Positions 1 through 8,702 of a stretch of 64,000 nucleotides of DNA are shown here, one piece after another. Within the stretch, counting starts at the first letter, position 1. Each line of letters begins with the position of its first letter. The stretch spans positions 186,001 to 250,000 of the forward strand of contig NZ_JBHRXV010000010.1 in assembly GCF_042648405.1 (NCBI RefSeq), written 5' to 3'. The DNA is from Sphingoaurantiacus capsulatus. GTDB lineage: Bacteria; Pseudomonadota; Alphaproteobacteria; Sphingomonadales; Sphingomonadaceae. The translations under genes and the position numbers were made by a program. The notes below the pieces were generated by a model. It did no database searches and was not told the DNA's origin. It saw only the letters and a list, made by a program, of their open reading frames with translations.

Positions 1-1508
1 CTGCCGCCCGCCATCGACGGCAGGTTGCGCGCCATGAAGCTGGGGCCGACGTTAGGAACGGCGATGCGCGAGGTCCACGCGGCGACGCGTTTGTCGCCGC
101 CGATCTTGGCGCGCATCCGCGCCTTCGCCGCCGGGCGGAACTTGTCGTGCCGCGTATCCTCCTCGCGCGTCCAGATCAGCTGGACCGGGCGCTCGACCTC
201 TTGCGCGATCAGCGCCGCTTGCACGCAGGCATCGACCTCCGCCTTCCGCCCGAAGCCGCCGCCGAGCAGGGTGGGGAACACCGTCACGTCGCTCTCGGCA
301 AAGCCCGTCGCCTTCGCCACCGCCCAGTTCACGAGCGACGCCGATTGCGTCGGCGCCCAGAGCTCGCAGCGCCCGTCGACGATGCGCGCCGTCGCGGTCA
401 TCGGCTCAAGGCAGGCGTGGGCAAGGAAGGGCACCGCGTAGGTGGCCTGCACGATGCCCTGGCCGGTCAGCTTGTCGGCAGCGTCATTCTCGTCGCGGAA
501 CGCCTCGGCATCGTCGCCGGCCAGCGCGTCGTCGAGCGCTTTCCCGATCGCGACGCTCGACGCCAGCGTGTCCGGCGTCTCGAAGGTCGCCTTGATCTTG
601 TCGAGCCCGGTGCGCGCGCCCCACCAGGTGTCGGCGACCACTGCGACGAAGTCCGGCCCCTCGACCACGCCGACGATCCCCGGCTGGCCGCGCACCTCGG
701 TACTGTCGACCTCGTTCAGTTCGGGCCCGTCAACATGGCCGGCGCGCACCGCGGCATAGGCCATGTTCGGCAGCCGCACGTCGGTGCCGAAGCGCGCCGA
801 GCCGTCGACCTTCGACGGCACGTCGAGGCGCGGCAGGGATCGGCCGATCAGCCGGGGCGTTTTGCGCAGCGGCGGGTTCGACGGCGCCTCGGCGGGGTCG
901 ATCTCGTCGACCAGCTCGGCGAAGCGCAGCTTCTTGCCCTGATGCTCGACGAAGCCGTTGGCGGTGTCGCAGGCGGTCCAGTCCACCCCCCACTGCTTCG
1001 CCGCGGCCATGCACAGGAGCACCCGCGCCGACGCGCCGGCGATGCGTAGCGTATCGAAATAGGAGGTGACCGAATTGCTGCCGCCGGTCAGCTGCAGCGA
1101 ATAGCGCTCGGCGATCTCGGTCAGCGCCCAGCGCCCCATGCCCTGCAGCATCGACGGCAGCCCGGCAGCCATGCCGGTGGCGATATAGGTGTTGGCGTAG
1201 ATCGGGTGCAGCGGCGCCGGCTCGACGCCGACGGTACGCCAGTCGGCGCCCAGCTCGTCGGCGAGGATCTGCGGCAGCCCGGTATAGACCCCCTGGCCCA
1301 TTTCCGCCTGCGGCACCGCGATGATGACCCGTCCCGAACTGTCGATCTTCACCCAGCCGTTGACCAGCGTCTCACCCTCGCGCGCGGTCCAGTTGAGCGC
1401 GCGATCCCGCGGCCACACCGCATAACCGATGACCAACCCGGCCCCGACGCCCGCCCCGATCAGGAACTTGCGACGGTTGACGGTGGGGAGGTTGAGCTTC
1501 GACGCCAT
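1..1508 (-). CDS. Molybdopterin-binding subunit of xanthine dehydrogenase/isoquinoline oxidoreductase family, Tat-exported (3' end beyond window)
   Basis: The reading frame starts at the ATG complementary to 1506-1508 and runs off the left edge, giving about 502 residues of a usual 700-750. It begins MASKLNLPTVNRRKFLIGAG, a twin-arginine signal (R12-R13), so this large subunit is folded in the cytoplasm and exported. Family signals include a GQGVYTGLPQILADE stretch and, further on, LLGGGFGRKAEVD, typical of the molybdenum-cofactor binding part of IorB-like proteins. These enzymes hydroxylate N-heterocycles or aldehydes with a 2Fe-2S partner. No IorA partner is adjacent on the visible side; the CoxS/CoxM pair at 21.4-22.7 kb is far away and of another subtype. 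The substrate is unknown. Confidence 0.88.
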   Translation of the reverse strand, partial: MASKLNLPTVNRRKFLIGAGVGAGLVIGYAVWPRDRALNWTAREGETLVNGWVKIDSSGRVIIAVPQAEMGQGVYTGLPQILADELGADWRTVGVEPAPLHPIYANTYIATGMAAGLPSMLQGMGRWALTEIAERYSLQLTGGSNSVTSYFDTLRIAGASARVLLCMAAAKQWGVDWTACDTANGFVEHQGKKLRFAELVDEIDPAEAPSNPPLRKTPRLIGRSLPRLDVPSKVDGSARFGTDVRLPNMAYAAVRAGHVDGPELNEVDSTEVRGQPGIVGVVEGPDFVAVVADTWWGARTGLDKIKATFETPDTLASSVAIGKALDDALAGDDAEAFRDENDAADKLTGQGIVQATYAVPFLAHACLEPMTATARIVDGRCELWAPTQSASLVNWAVAKATGFAESDVTVFPTLLGGGFGRKAEVDACVQAALIAQEVERPVQLIWTREEDTRHDKFRPAAKARMRAKIGGDKRVAAWTSRIAVPNVGPSFMARNLPSMAGG

Positions 1509-1577
1509 GGCGGAGGGTTAGCGTGGGGCGGGGAGGGGCGCTAGGGGGTGCGGCGGTCGATACAGGCAGCAGCGCGG

Positions 1578-1949
1578 CTAGGCATGAAGAGGAAGCTCGC
1601 TTGCCAGCCAGTCGCGTAAGCGACGCGCGTCAGCTTCCGTTTCAATGCGCGCTTTGATCTCACCGCCCCGATTCGTGGTGAGCGAAAGTGACAAATGCTC
1701 GATCGAACGCGCGAGATGTGGTGTGGCTTTGAGCGCCGGCTTGCGGACGTAGAACGTCAGGTGAGCTTTTGCCGGTACCCAAGAGAACAGATATCGATTG
1801 TGGTCGTCGTGTAACCGGACAGCACTGACGAAGCCGGAATTATGGGATGGGGTGAGCCCTAGCTGCGGCATCGCATTCAGCAAGAAGCGGTGGGCCGCCC
1901 GCGTTGCTTCGCTGGCGATCTTCGCTTCGACATCCCGATCCTTGCGCAT
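1578..1949 (-). CDS. Small protein of unknown function next to the GmrSD-type gene
   Basis: 123 residues from the ATG at 1949; a GTG directly before it could also serve. I do not recognise the family. It has no signal peptide or membrane segment. A central stretch (HDDHNRYLFSWVPAKAHLTF) looks like beta strands and the C-terminus is helical, ending in a region rich in Arg and acidic residues. Base composition is visibly lower in GC than the flanking molybdenum enzyme gene. It is divergent from the DUF262/DUF1524 gene with about 80 bp between starts, so the two may have been acquired together, but whether they act together is unknown. Confidence 0.6.
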   Translation of the reverse strand: MRKDRDVEAKIASEATRAAHRFLLNAMPQLGLTPSHNSGFVSAVRLHDDHNRYLFSWVPAKAHLTFYVRKPALKATPHLARSIEHLSLSLTTNRGGEIKARIETEADARRLRDWLASELPLHA

Positions 1950-2032
1950 CACGTTTCTTCTTTCTTGGCAGATAGGCCGCTCGGCTTGCGCCGCTCGCTC
2001 GTTTGTCGATTATGGCCCCGTGGGGGGATATT

Positions 2033-3883
2033 ATGCAGCCAAGCTACAGTTCGATCGGTCAAATCTTTAGCGCGCAGACGCGCTACACCGTCCCTCTTTT
2101 CCAGCGACCCTATGTGTGGAGCAAGGAAGAACAATGGCAACCGTTGTGGGATGACGTTCGAGAACTGGCTGATCGCGTACTAAGTCCACGGCCACACAAG
2201 CCTGTCGCCGGCCATTTTCTCGGTACGGTGGTCTTAGAGCAGATCAACACGAGTTCGATTGCGATGCCACAGCGGCGGGTCATCGACGGTCAACAGCGGT
2301 TGACGACACTTCAGCTGTTGTTGAAGGCCGCCGAACATGCGCTTCACGAGGTGTCGTTGACCGCCTCGCCCGATAGCGCGAAGTCGATTGAGTTGGCGGC
2401 GGGCCAAACATCTCAGCTCTCACGCAATCATTACGCCCAGCAGCCCGAAGAGGCGTACAAGGTCTGGCCGACAAATGACGATCGCACTGCCTTCAAAGCG
2501 GTCATGGACAGCGAACCCGCAGCTGGTGTTGGTAGCGAACAATCGAGGATGGCAGACGCCTACCGGTTTTTCCGGGACGCGATCCTTGGCTGGCTGGGGC
2601 AGCAGGACGTAGCCCAGCGCGCGCTGGCCTTCGCAGCAGCTCTCAAGGATCATCTACGGCTAATCGTTCTCGACCTTGACGAGAGTGACGAGCCGCAAGC
2701 GATCTTCGAAACACTAAACGCGCATGGCACGCCGCTGCTGCCTGCCGACTTGATCAAAAATTGGCTGCTCTGGCAGGCGGGCAAACAGGAGCTCGACGCC
2801 GATCCATTGTATCAGACTTGTTGGTCTCAGTTTGATCGCGAACACCTCTATTGGCGCAAGACGATCGGTACCGGGCATGCCGCGCGTCCGAGGGTGGACA
2901 CGTTTCTCCAGAACTGGTTGACCGTGATGACCGGCGAGCAGATCCCGGTGAAGCATCTCTATGATCGGTTCTTGGCCTACGCGAATGCACTGGCCGACAA
3001 GAATGAGGATCAGCGACTGGATGTGGCAGCGCTGATGGGCAGCGTTCATGAGCATGCCGCCTACTACCGAATCGTTGATGCTCCGGACGGAGATGCGGCG
3101 CTCGCCGCCACGCTTCGCCGTCTCAATCGGCTCGACTTCGTGGTGTTCCGTCCGGTGCTTATGGCGCTTTTCGCGCGCGTGGATGACGTGGCGACCGGTG
3201 CAAAGGCAATCGAGAGTTTTCTGGTGCGGCGCATGGTTTGTGAACGGCAGACCCGCGGCTACGGTGCGCTGGCGCTCGAACTCGTTCGGGCCGTGAACGA
3301 TGTGCCGGGTGATGTTTCGGCTGTTCCGCAGTTAATAACAGTGCTGGGTGATGCAGCTGGCGGTTGGCCAGACGATGATGCCTTCCAGCGCGATTGGCGC
3401 TCACGCCGCTTTTACGGTTTGTTCAGGCGTGACCGTGTTGCCATGATTCTTCAGGCGCTCGAAGAACATTATCAACAAGATGTCAGTAAGACCGAACCGC
3501 TGTTGACGTTCGATTTCGCCAAGCTTCAAATAGAGCATATCATGCCACAAAGCTGGGCGGCTCATTGGCCGCTGGCCGAGGCAGGCGATCCTCTCCTCCG
3601 CGACGATCGCGTGCAGAACATCGGCAATCTGACTCTGGTCAGCGAGAAGCTGAATCCAAGTCTTTCGAACGGTCCCTGGCACGTTGAAGGCTCTGTCAAT
3701 TGCAAGAGCGCGCAGCTCGCAAAGCATAGTGCGCTGCGACTGAACAAGCTGTTGCTCGACGGTCAATCCGGCGGCTGGACTGAGCAGGATATCGAAGGGC
3801 GTGCGGACAGCTTGTTCGCTGGCGCGAGAAGCGTGTGGCCTCAAGCGTCAACGCTGAAACCGGCCGCTCTCCCGGAGATTTGA
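2033..3883 (+). CDS. GmrSD-like single-chain protein: DUF262 domain plus C-terminal DUF1524 HNH nuclease domain
   Basis: 616 residues from the ATG at 2033, chosen because GGGGGG ends 5 bases upstream; an upstream ATG at 2003 lacks a ribosome site. The N-terminal DUF262 (ParB/sulfiredoxin-like) domain shows VPLFQRPYVW (about 20-29) and the RVIDGQQRLTTLQ signature (about 82-94), then IFETLNAHGTPL in the middle. The C-terminal DUF1524 carries QIEHIMPQSW (His502) and NIGNLTLV (about 529-536), the His-Asn-Asn layout of HNH nucleases. Characterised relatives (GmrSD, BrxU, SspE) restrict modified phage DNA using nucleotide hydrolysis. This copy stands without a modification gene, which suits a type IV style restriction factor. 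Lower GC than its surroundings suggests horizontal arrival. Family assignment is firm; the target DNA is not known. Confidence 0.88.
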   Translation: MQPSYSSIGQIFSAQTRYTVPLFQRPYVWSKEEQWQPLWDDVRELADRVLSPRPHKPVAGHFLGTVVLEQINTSSIAMPQRRVIDGQQRLTTLQLLLKAAEHALHEVSLTASPDSAKSIELAAGQTSQLSRNHYAQQPEEAYKVWPTNDDRTAFKAVMDSEPAAGVGSEQSRMADAYRFFRDAILGWLGQQDVAQRALAFAAALKDHLRLIVLDLDESDEPQAIFETLNAHGTPLLPADLIKNWLLWQAGKQELDADPLYQTCWSQFDREHLYWRKTIGTGHAARPRVDTFLQNWLTVMTGEQIPVKHLYDRFLAYANALADKNEDQRLDVAALMGSVHEHAAYYRIVDAPDGDAALAATLRRLNRLDFVVFRPVLMALFARVDDVATGAKAIESFLVRRMVCERQTRGYGALALELVRAVNDVPGDVSAVPQLITVLGDAAGGWPDDDAFQRDWRSRRFYGLFRRDRVAMILQALEEHYQQDVSKTEPLLTFDFAKLQIEHIMPQSWAAHWPLAEAGDPLLRDDRVQNIGNLTLVSEKLNPSLSNGPWHVEGSVNCKSAQLAKHSALRLNKLLLDGQSGGWTEQDIEGRADSLFAGARSVWPQASTLKPAALPEI

Positions 3884-3941
3884 CGGTCGTTTGACACTGC
3901 CTCCGCTACCGGGTGCGCCTGACATCCCAACGGAGATGAAC

Positions 3942-4970
3942 ATGCGCACTCTCTACCTCTTTCTGCTGATCATCTGCACGGCACTCCCGGCGCAACTCGA
4001 CGCCGCCTCCAACACTGTCCTCCTCGTCGTCTCCGGCTACGGCGTTGCCGGCGATAAAGCCCGCCCAGGCTTCGAGATGGATGAGCTCTCGCAAGCGTGG
4101 CTCATCCTTCGCGCCAATGGGCTCGACGTCGAGATTGCCAGCCCGGCGGGCGGGGCGGCGAAGGCGGACAGGTTCGACAAGGCGAAGCCGTACAACGCCT
4201 GCTTCCTTGCCGATCCGGCGGCCGTGAAGGCGCTGGCGGCGACGGTGTCGTTCGCGGACGGCGCAAAGCGCGACTATGCCGGCGTCTATGTGATGGGCGG
4301 CAAGGGGGCGATGTTTGACCTCCATGACGACAAGCGTCTGCAGGCGCTGATCGCGCGGACCTACGGCGCCGGTGGCGTGATCGGCGCGGTGTGTCATGGG
4401 CCGGCGGCGCTGGTGCGGGTGCGGCTGGCGGATGGGTCGCTGCTGCTCGCCGGCAAGGCCGCGACGGGCTTTTCGGGCGAGGAGGAGGACGCGTTCACCA
4501 AGGAGAAGGCCAAGGCGTTCGCCTTCCAGCTCGAGGACGAGATGCGGCGGGTCGGCGTGCGCTTCAGCGAGGCGCCGATGATGTTGTCGCATGCCGTCGC
4601 CGATGGCCGGCTGGTGACCGGGCAGAACCCCTATTCGACGCCCGACACCACCGAGGCGCTGCTGCGCGCGATGGGCAAGACACCGAAGGCGCGCACCGCT
4701 TGGGCCGACGAGCGCAGCATCGCGCTGGTCGCGGTGCTGAAGCCCGGTGGCGAAGCGGCGGCGCGGGCGGCGATCAAGGCCGCGCCCGCCGCCTATGATC
4801 CGCCGCTGATCGCCGCCTGGGGTCACTATCGCGCGCTGACCGCGACCGACGCGGCAGGCTTGCGGCACGGGCTGTCGGCGATGGAGGTGGCGAAGCCCTT
4901 CTATCCCGAGCCGCAGCTCGACGAGGCGATGACCAAGGCGCGGGCCCGGCTTGCTTCGCTGGGTGGCTGA
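3942..4970 (+). CDS. Secreted DJ-1/PfpI (Hsp31-like) family protein
   Basis: 342 residues from ATG 3942, preceded by GGAG with 6-base spacing; an in-frame ATG at 3936 is too close to that site. The N-terminus MRTLYLFLLIICTALPAQLD is a Sec signal peptide. The class I glutamine amidotransferase-like core shows MGGKGAMFDLHDD and the nucleophile elbow GVIGAVCHGPAALV, with the cysteine expected to be reactive. The closest subgroup by these motifs is the Hsp31/YDR533C chaperone/glyoxalase type, but export is unusual for it. The C-terminal 100 residues extend beyond the domain. It sits 16 bp before the response regulator gene and may share its transcript. Confidence 0.85.
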   Translation: MRTLYLFLLIICTALPAQLDAASNTVLLVVSGYGVAGDKARPGFEMDELSQAWLILRANGLDVEIASPAGGAAKADRFDKAKPYNACFLADPAAVKALAATVSFADGAKRDYAGVYVMGGKGAMFDLHDDKRLQALIARTYGAGGVIGAVCHGPAALVRVRLADGSLLLAGKAATGFSGEEEDAFTKEKAKAFAFQLEDEMRRVGVRFSEAPMMLSHAVADGRLVTGQNPYSTPDTTEALLRAMGKTPKARTAWADERSIALVAVLKPGGEAAARAAIKAAPAAYDPPLIAAWGHYRALTATDAAGLRHGLSAMEVAKPFYPEPQLDEAMTKARARLASLGG

Positions 4971-4986
4971 GCCGCATAGTCGCGCG

Positions 4987-5673
4987 ATGAGCGCCGGCCT
5001 CGATATATTGCTCGTCGAGGACAATCAGGCGCTCGCCGCCAACATCATCGACTATCTGGAATCGCGGGGCCATCGGCTGCACTTTGCCGCCGATGGCCCC
5101 GCCGGTCTGCGCGCCGCGCTTGAGACGCCGGTTGACGTGGTGGTGCTCGATATCGCGCTGCCGCGGATGGATGGGCTGGCGCTCTGCGAGCAGTTGCGGG
5201 CGCAGGCCGACCGGCGGGTGCCGGTGCTGATGCTCACCGCGCGCGACACGCTCGACGACAAGCTCGCCGGCTTTGCCAGCGGCGCCGACGATTATCTGAC
5301 CAAGCCGTTCGCGCTCGCCGAGCTGGCGGCGCGGGTCGAGGTGCTGTCGGGGCGGGGGAGCCTTGGCGCCGACTACACACTGGCGATCGGCGATCTGGTG
5401 ATTGACCGCCGCGCCCGCACCGCCACCCGCGCCGGCACGCCGCTGCGCCTCACCCCGATCCCTTGGCAGATGCTGCTGCTGCTCGCCGAGGCCTATCCGG
5501 CCGCCTTGCCGCGCAGCGAGCTGTCGCGGCGCATCTGGGGCGAGGAGCCGCCGTCGTCGGACAGCTTGCGCAGCAACATGCACCTGCTCCGCCAGGTGCT
5601 CGACAGGCCGTTCGCGGCGCCGATGCTGGAGACGGTGCACGGCGTCGGCTACCGGCTGGTGGTAGCGGCATGA
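4987..5673 (+). CDS. OmpR/PhoB-class response regulator
   Basis: 228 residues. The receiver domain (1-115) has the acidic pair E11-D12, phosphoacceptor D55 in VVVLDIALP, T84 and K106 in YLTKPF. The C-terminal winged helix (about 130-228) ends LETVHGVGYRLV, as in PhoB-type DNA-binding domains. The stop codon overlaps the start of the sensor kinase gene (ATGA), so the two are translated together as a two-component system. No target site is evident. The order after the DJ-1 gene suggests that gene could belong to the same regulon, which is inference. Confidence 0.93.
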   Translation: MSAGLDILLVEDNQALAANIIDYLESRGHRLHFAADGPAGLRAALETPVDVVVLDIALPRMDGLALCEQLRAQADRRVPVLMLTARDTLDDKLAGFASGADDYLTKPFALAELAARVEVLSGRGSLGADYTLAIGDLVIDRRARTATRAGTPLRLTPIPWQMLLLLAEAYPAALPRSELSRRIWGEEPPSSDSLRSNMHLLRQVLDRPFAAPMLETVHGVGYRLVVAA

Positions 5674-6869
5674 GGGGGCGGCTCGGCACCCGCATCGTCG
5701 CGGCGATGGTGGCGACGGCGGTGCTGACCGCCGCGCTGTTCGCCATTGCCAGCTTCGCGGTCGCCTATACCGTCGAGGACCGGATCTTCGCCGACCGGCT
5801 GACGGCGGAAGTCGAGCGCCAGCAAGCGGCGCGGCGCCGGGTCGCGCCGCTCAGCGCCGACATGGCCGTCTACGAACCCGGCGACGCCCTGCCGCGCGAC
5901 CTTGCCGGGCAGTTCGACTGGCGCGCGCAGCAAGTCGAATATTATGGCGCCGAGGGGCGGCATTATCATGTGAAGCGGTTCGCCTATCCCGGCGGGCAGC
6001 GCGCCGTGCTCGTGTCCGAAGTCAGCCAACAACTGCTGGTCCGCCCGCGCCGCGAGGGCATCGTCACCTTCCTCGGCCTGCTGACGATCGGCGTGATGGG
6101 CGTCGCGGCGCTGATCGGTTGGCAGCTCGGGCGGCGCGCCTCGGCGCCGCTGGTGCGGCTGGCGGGCGAGGTCGAGGCGGCGGGTGGGGCGGTGCCGCGC
6201 ATCGACCCGGCGTGCTATCCGGCGAACGAGATCGGTGTGCTCGCCGAGGCCCTCGCCGCTTCCTACCGCGAGATCGAGGCGTTCGTGGCGCGCGAGCAGG
6301 CCTTCACCCGCGACGCCAGCCATGAACTGCGCACGCCGCTCGCCGTCATCCGCACCGGCGCCGAGCTGGCGGCGGCGGGCGGCGCGACCGCCGGACCCGC
6401 TCTCGCGCGCATCGGCGCGGCGGCGCAGGAGATGGAGCAGGCGCTCGATCTGCTGCTGGCGCTGGCGCGTGGCCATGCCGCCGCGACGCCCGCCGACCCG
6501 GTCGCGGTGCTGCCCTTGCTCGAAAAGGCGGTGATCGACGCAGCGGCGCGTTATCCCGACCGGCGGATCGAGGTCGTCATCGAGGCTACGCCCGACCAGC
6601 GGGCCGCCGCGCCGCCTGCCGTGCTGGCGCTGATCCTCGGCAACCTCATAGGCAATGTCTTCCAGCACGCCGACGGTAGCCGGCTGACGCTGGCCGCCAC
6701 TGATGGGGAGATCGTTATCGCCGATGACGGTCCCGGCCTTTCTGGCGCCGACGCCGCGACGCGCGGCTCGGGCCTCGGCCTGACCATCGTCCGCCGGCTG
6801 TGCGACCAGCATGGCATCGCGTTGGCGGCCGGGGAGGGGCCGGGCGCGCGCTTCGTGCTCCGCTTCTGA
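5670..6869 (+). CDS. Membrane sensor histidine kinase, partner of the preceding regulator
   Basis: 399 residues. Transmembrane segments at about 8-34 and 131-153 flank a roughly 95-residue periplasmic sensor region of no recognised fold. A HAMP-like linker follows, then the dimerisation/phosphotransfer box FTRDASHELRTPLAVI with His218. The catalytic domain shows the N box (LGNLIGNVFQHAD), ADDGPGLSG and GSGLGLTIVRRL. The start ATG is inside the stop of the regulator gene. The signal it senses is unknown. The C-terminal domain is compact, and the protein is a little short for this class but complete. Confidence 0.92.
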   Translation: MRGRLGTRIVAAMVATAVLTAALFAIASFAVAYTVEDRIFADRLTAEVERQQAARRRVAPLSADMAVYEPGDALPRDLAGQFDWRAQQVEYYGAEGRHYHVKRFAYPGGQRAVLVSEVSQQLLVRPRREGIVTFLGLLTIGVMGVAALIGWQLGRRASAPLVRLAGEVEAAGGAVPRIDPACYPANEIGVLAEALAASYREIEAFVAREQAFTRDASHELRTPLAVIRTGAELAAAGGATAGPALARIGAAAQEMEQALDLLLALARGHAAATPADPVAVLPLLEKAVIDAAARYPDRRIEVVIEATPDQRAAAPPAVLALILGNLIGNVFQHADGSRLTLAATDGEIVIADDGPGLSGADAATRGSGLGLTIVRRLCDQHGIALAAGEGPGARFVLRF

Positions 6870-6922
6870 CGGTGGCGACAGGGGGGTTACGGACAGCGGT
6901 CGTCTTTCGTAGAAGCTCGCGG

Positions 6923-7657
6923 ATGAAGATCGCTGTTCTCTCCGACATTCACGGCAACCTCCTCGCGCTCGACGCGGTCATCGCCGATGCCGAGGCGCGC
7001 GGTGTCGACCTGATGGTCAACCTCGGCGACATCTGCTCGGGGCCGCTGTTTCCGAGCGAGACGGCCGACCGGCTGATCGCGCTCGACCTGCCGACCATCG
7101 CCGGCAACCATGAGCGGCAGGTGCTCACCTTGCCACCCGATCGCATGGGGCCGTCGGATCGATTCACCGCCGAAGCGTTGCGCCTCGATCAGCGCGACTG
7201 GCTGGCGAGCCTGCCGGCTACGCTGCGGCTGAACGACGACGTGCTGCTCGTCCACGGCACGCCCGACAGCGACCTTATCTATTTCATGGAGACGGTCACG
7301 TCCGACGGCCTGCGCGCCGCGACGCCCGAGGAGATCGAATCGCGCGCGGGCGGCGCCGACGCGGCGGTCATTCTTTGCGGGCATACGCATATCCCGCGCG
7401 TCGCGAACCTGGCCGATGGGCGGCTGGTGGTGAACCCCGGCAGTGTCGGGCTGCCGGCCTATGACGATGTGCATCCCTATCCGCATGTCGTCGAGACCGG
7501 CTCGCCGCATGCGCGCTACGCGATCGTCAGTGATACCGACGGCGGCTGGGCGGCCGAACTGCTGACCGTCGATTACGACTGGGGCCGCGCGGCCGACGTG
7601 GCGACGGCGAACGGACGCGACGACTGGGCCAGGGCGCTGCGAACCGGGTCGGTCTGA
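6923..7657 (+). CDS. Calcineurin-like metallophosphoesterase (YfcE/MJ0936 type)
   Basis: 244 residues starting MKIAVLSDIHGN. Metal-binding motifs are in canonical order: DIHGN (D8, H10), NLGDICSG, GNHE, VHGTP and CGHTHIPR. The size and order fit small phosphodiesterases of the YfcE group, which hydrolyse phosphodiesters with two divalent metals in the cytoplasm; the natural substrate is unknown. The last 85 bp overlap, on the opposite strand, the C-terminal codons of the diguanylate cyclase gene. Confidence 0.9.
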   Translation: MKIAVLSDIHGNLLALDAVIADAEARGVDLMVNLGDICSGPLFPSETADRLIALDLPTIAGNHERQVLTLPPDRMGPSDRFTAEALRLDQRDWLASLPATLRLNDDVLLVHGTPDSDLIYFMETVTSDGLRAATPEEIESRAGGADAAVILCGHTHIPRVANLADGRLVVNPGSVGLPAYDDVHPYPHVVETGSPHARYAIVSDTDGGWAAELLTVDYDWGRAADVATANGRDDWARALRTGSV

Positions 7658-8514
7658 GGCGCCGTCGCAGCCTGCCAGAATATTGGGCGGGCCGCCGCTG
7701 CGACACGGTTCCGGCCCGCCGCCTTGGCGCGATAGAGCGCCTCGTCGGCGGCGCGCAGCGCGGGCGCATGATGGCTGGTGAGTCCGGTCGACGCGACGCC
7801 GATGCTGATCGTCGCGCGCAGGTCATGGCCATCGAACGCCACGACCGCCTGGTCGACCGCCAACCGCAGCCGTTCGGCGGTGGCGAGGGCCACCTCGATC
7901 GAGGCGGTGGGCAGGACGATTGCCAGTTCTTCACCGCCGATGCGGCCGACGACGTCTCCCGGCCGAACATGATGCCGGATCAGGGCGCCGATATGACGAA
8001 GGACCGCGTCACCCGCCGCGTGGCCGCGGGTGTCGTTGAGCTGTTTGAAATGGTCGATGTCGATGACCAGCACCGCGCTCGCCGGCCCGTCGTAATGAGC
8101 GCGGGCAATGGTGCGATCGGCCTGCTCCTCGAACCCGCGCCGGTTGAGCAGCCCGGTCAGCATGTCGCCATAAGCCATCGCGCGCAGCCGCCGCTCGCGC
8201 CGCAGCCAGCGCGCGCACGCCGCGAGCGAGCGCCGCAGCGCGGCCAAGTCCGCCGGCCAGTCGACGGTGCCGACGATGTAGGGATTGGCCTCAAGCGCCG
8301 CGAGTTCGTCGGCGGTTCCGAACAGGATAAGCTGCGCGTCGGCGGCCGGTCGCGTGCCGATCCACGCCGTATGCGCCAGCAGGGCATCCGGGGTCTCGGT
8401 GCCGACGGATGCGATCGCGAAATCAGGGTGATCGATGGTGAGAAGCTGTTGCCGAAGCTCGGGGGGAAGACGGTCTTCGGACAGGGCGAGCACGATCTTG
8501 TCGGGCTCAAACAT
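7573..8514 (-). CDS. Diguanylate cyclase (GGDEF domain) with degenerate N-terminal sensor domain
   Basis: 313 residues. The N-terminal 105 residues have no clear motif and may be a degenerate receiver-like domain. The GGDEF domain (about 115-280) has VIDIDHFKQLN for metal and substrate, the active site GGEEL at 193-197, and an inhibitory RxxD (R184-D187) five residues before it, so product inhibition by c-di-GMP is expected. The enzyme makes c-di-GMP from two GTP. No transmembrane segment is seen. The C-terminal tail of about 40 residues is encoded opposite the end of the phosphoesterase gene, a convergent overlap of 85 bp, and is probably not conserved. Confidence 0.9.
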   Translation of the reverse strand: MFEPDKIVLALSEDRLPPELRQQLLTIDHPDFAIASVGTETPDALLAHTAWIGTRPAADAQLILFGTADELAALEANPYIVGTVDWPADLAALRRSLAACARWLRRERRLRAMAYGDMLTGLLNRRGFEEQADRTIARAHYDGPASAVLVIDIDHFKQLNDTRGHAAGDAVLRHIGALIRHHVRPGDVVGRIGGEELAIVLPTASIEVALATAERLRLAVDQAVVAFDGHDLRATISIGVASTGLTSHHAPALRAADEALYRAKAAGRNRVAAAARPIFWQAATAPQTDPVRSALAQSSRPFAVATSAARPQS

Positions 8515-8534
8515 AAGCTACTCCAAACGCAAAC

Positions 8535-8544
8535 TACTGCAGTA
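8535..8544. promoter_or_regulatory. 10-bp perfect palindrome TACTGCAGTA upstream of the diguanylate cyclase gene
   Basis: The palindrome is 21 bp upstream of the cyclase start, where a promoter or operator would be expected. I cannot assign a binding protein. A second, separate palindrome (GCCCA, 3 bp, TGGGC) lies at 8615-8627 in the same divergent region, nearer the DUF885 gene. Confidence 0.3.
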
Positions 8545-8702
8545 CACAACGCCGAATCCTCCAAAATGGAAGCATCGGTTCGCCGCTTTCCCACGTGTTT
8601 CTAGCGTATGCTGCGCCCAAAATGGGCGGCGTTTCGATCAACGACATTGCCCACGCAGCGCCAGCCGCTAGCATCACGCAAACTTCAAAAGCGGGGATGG
8701 GC

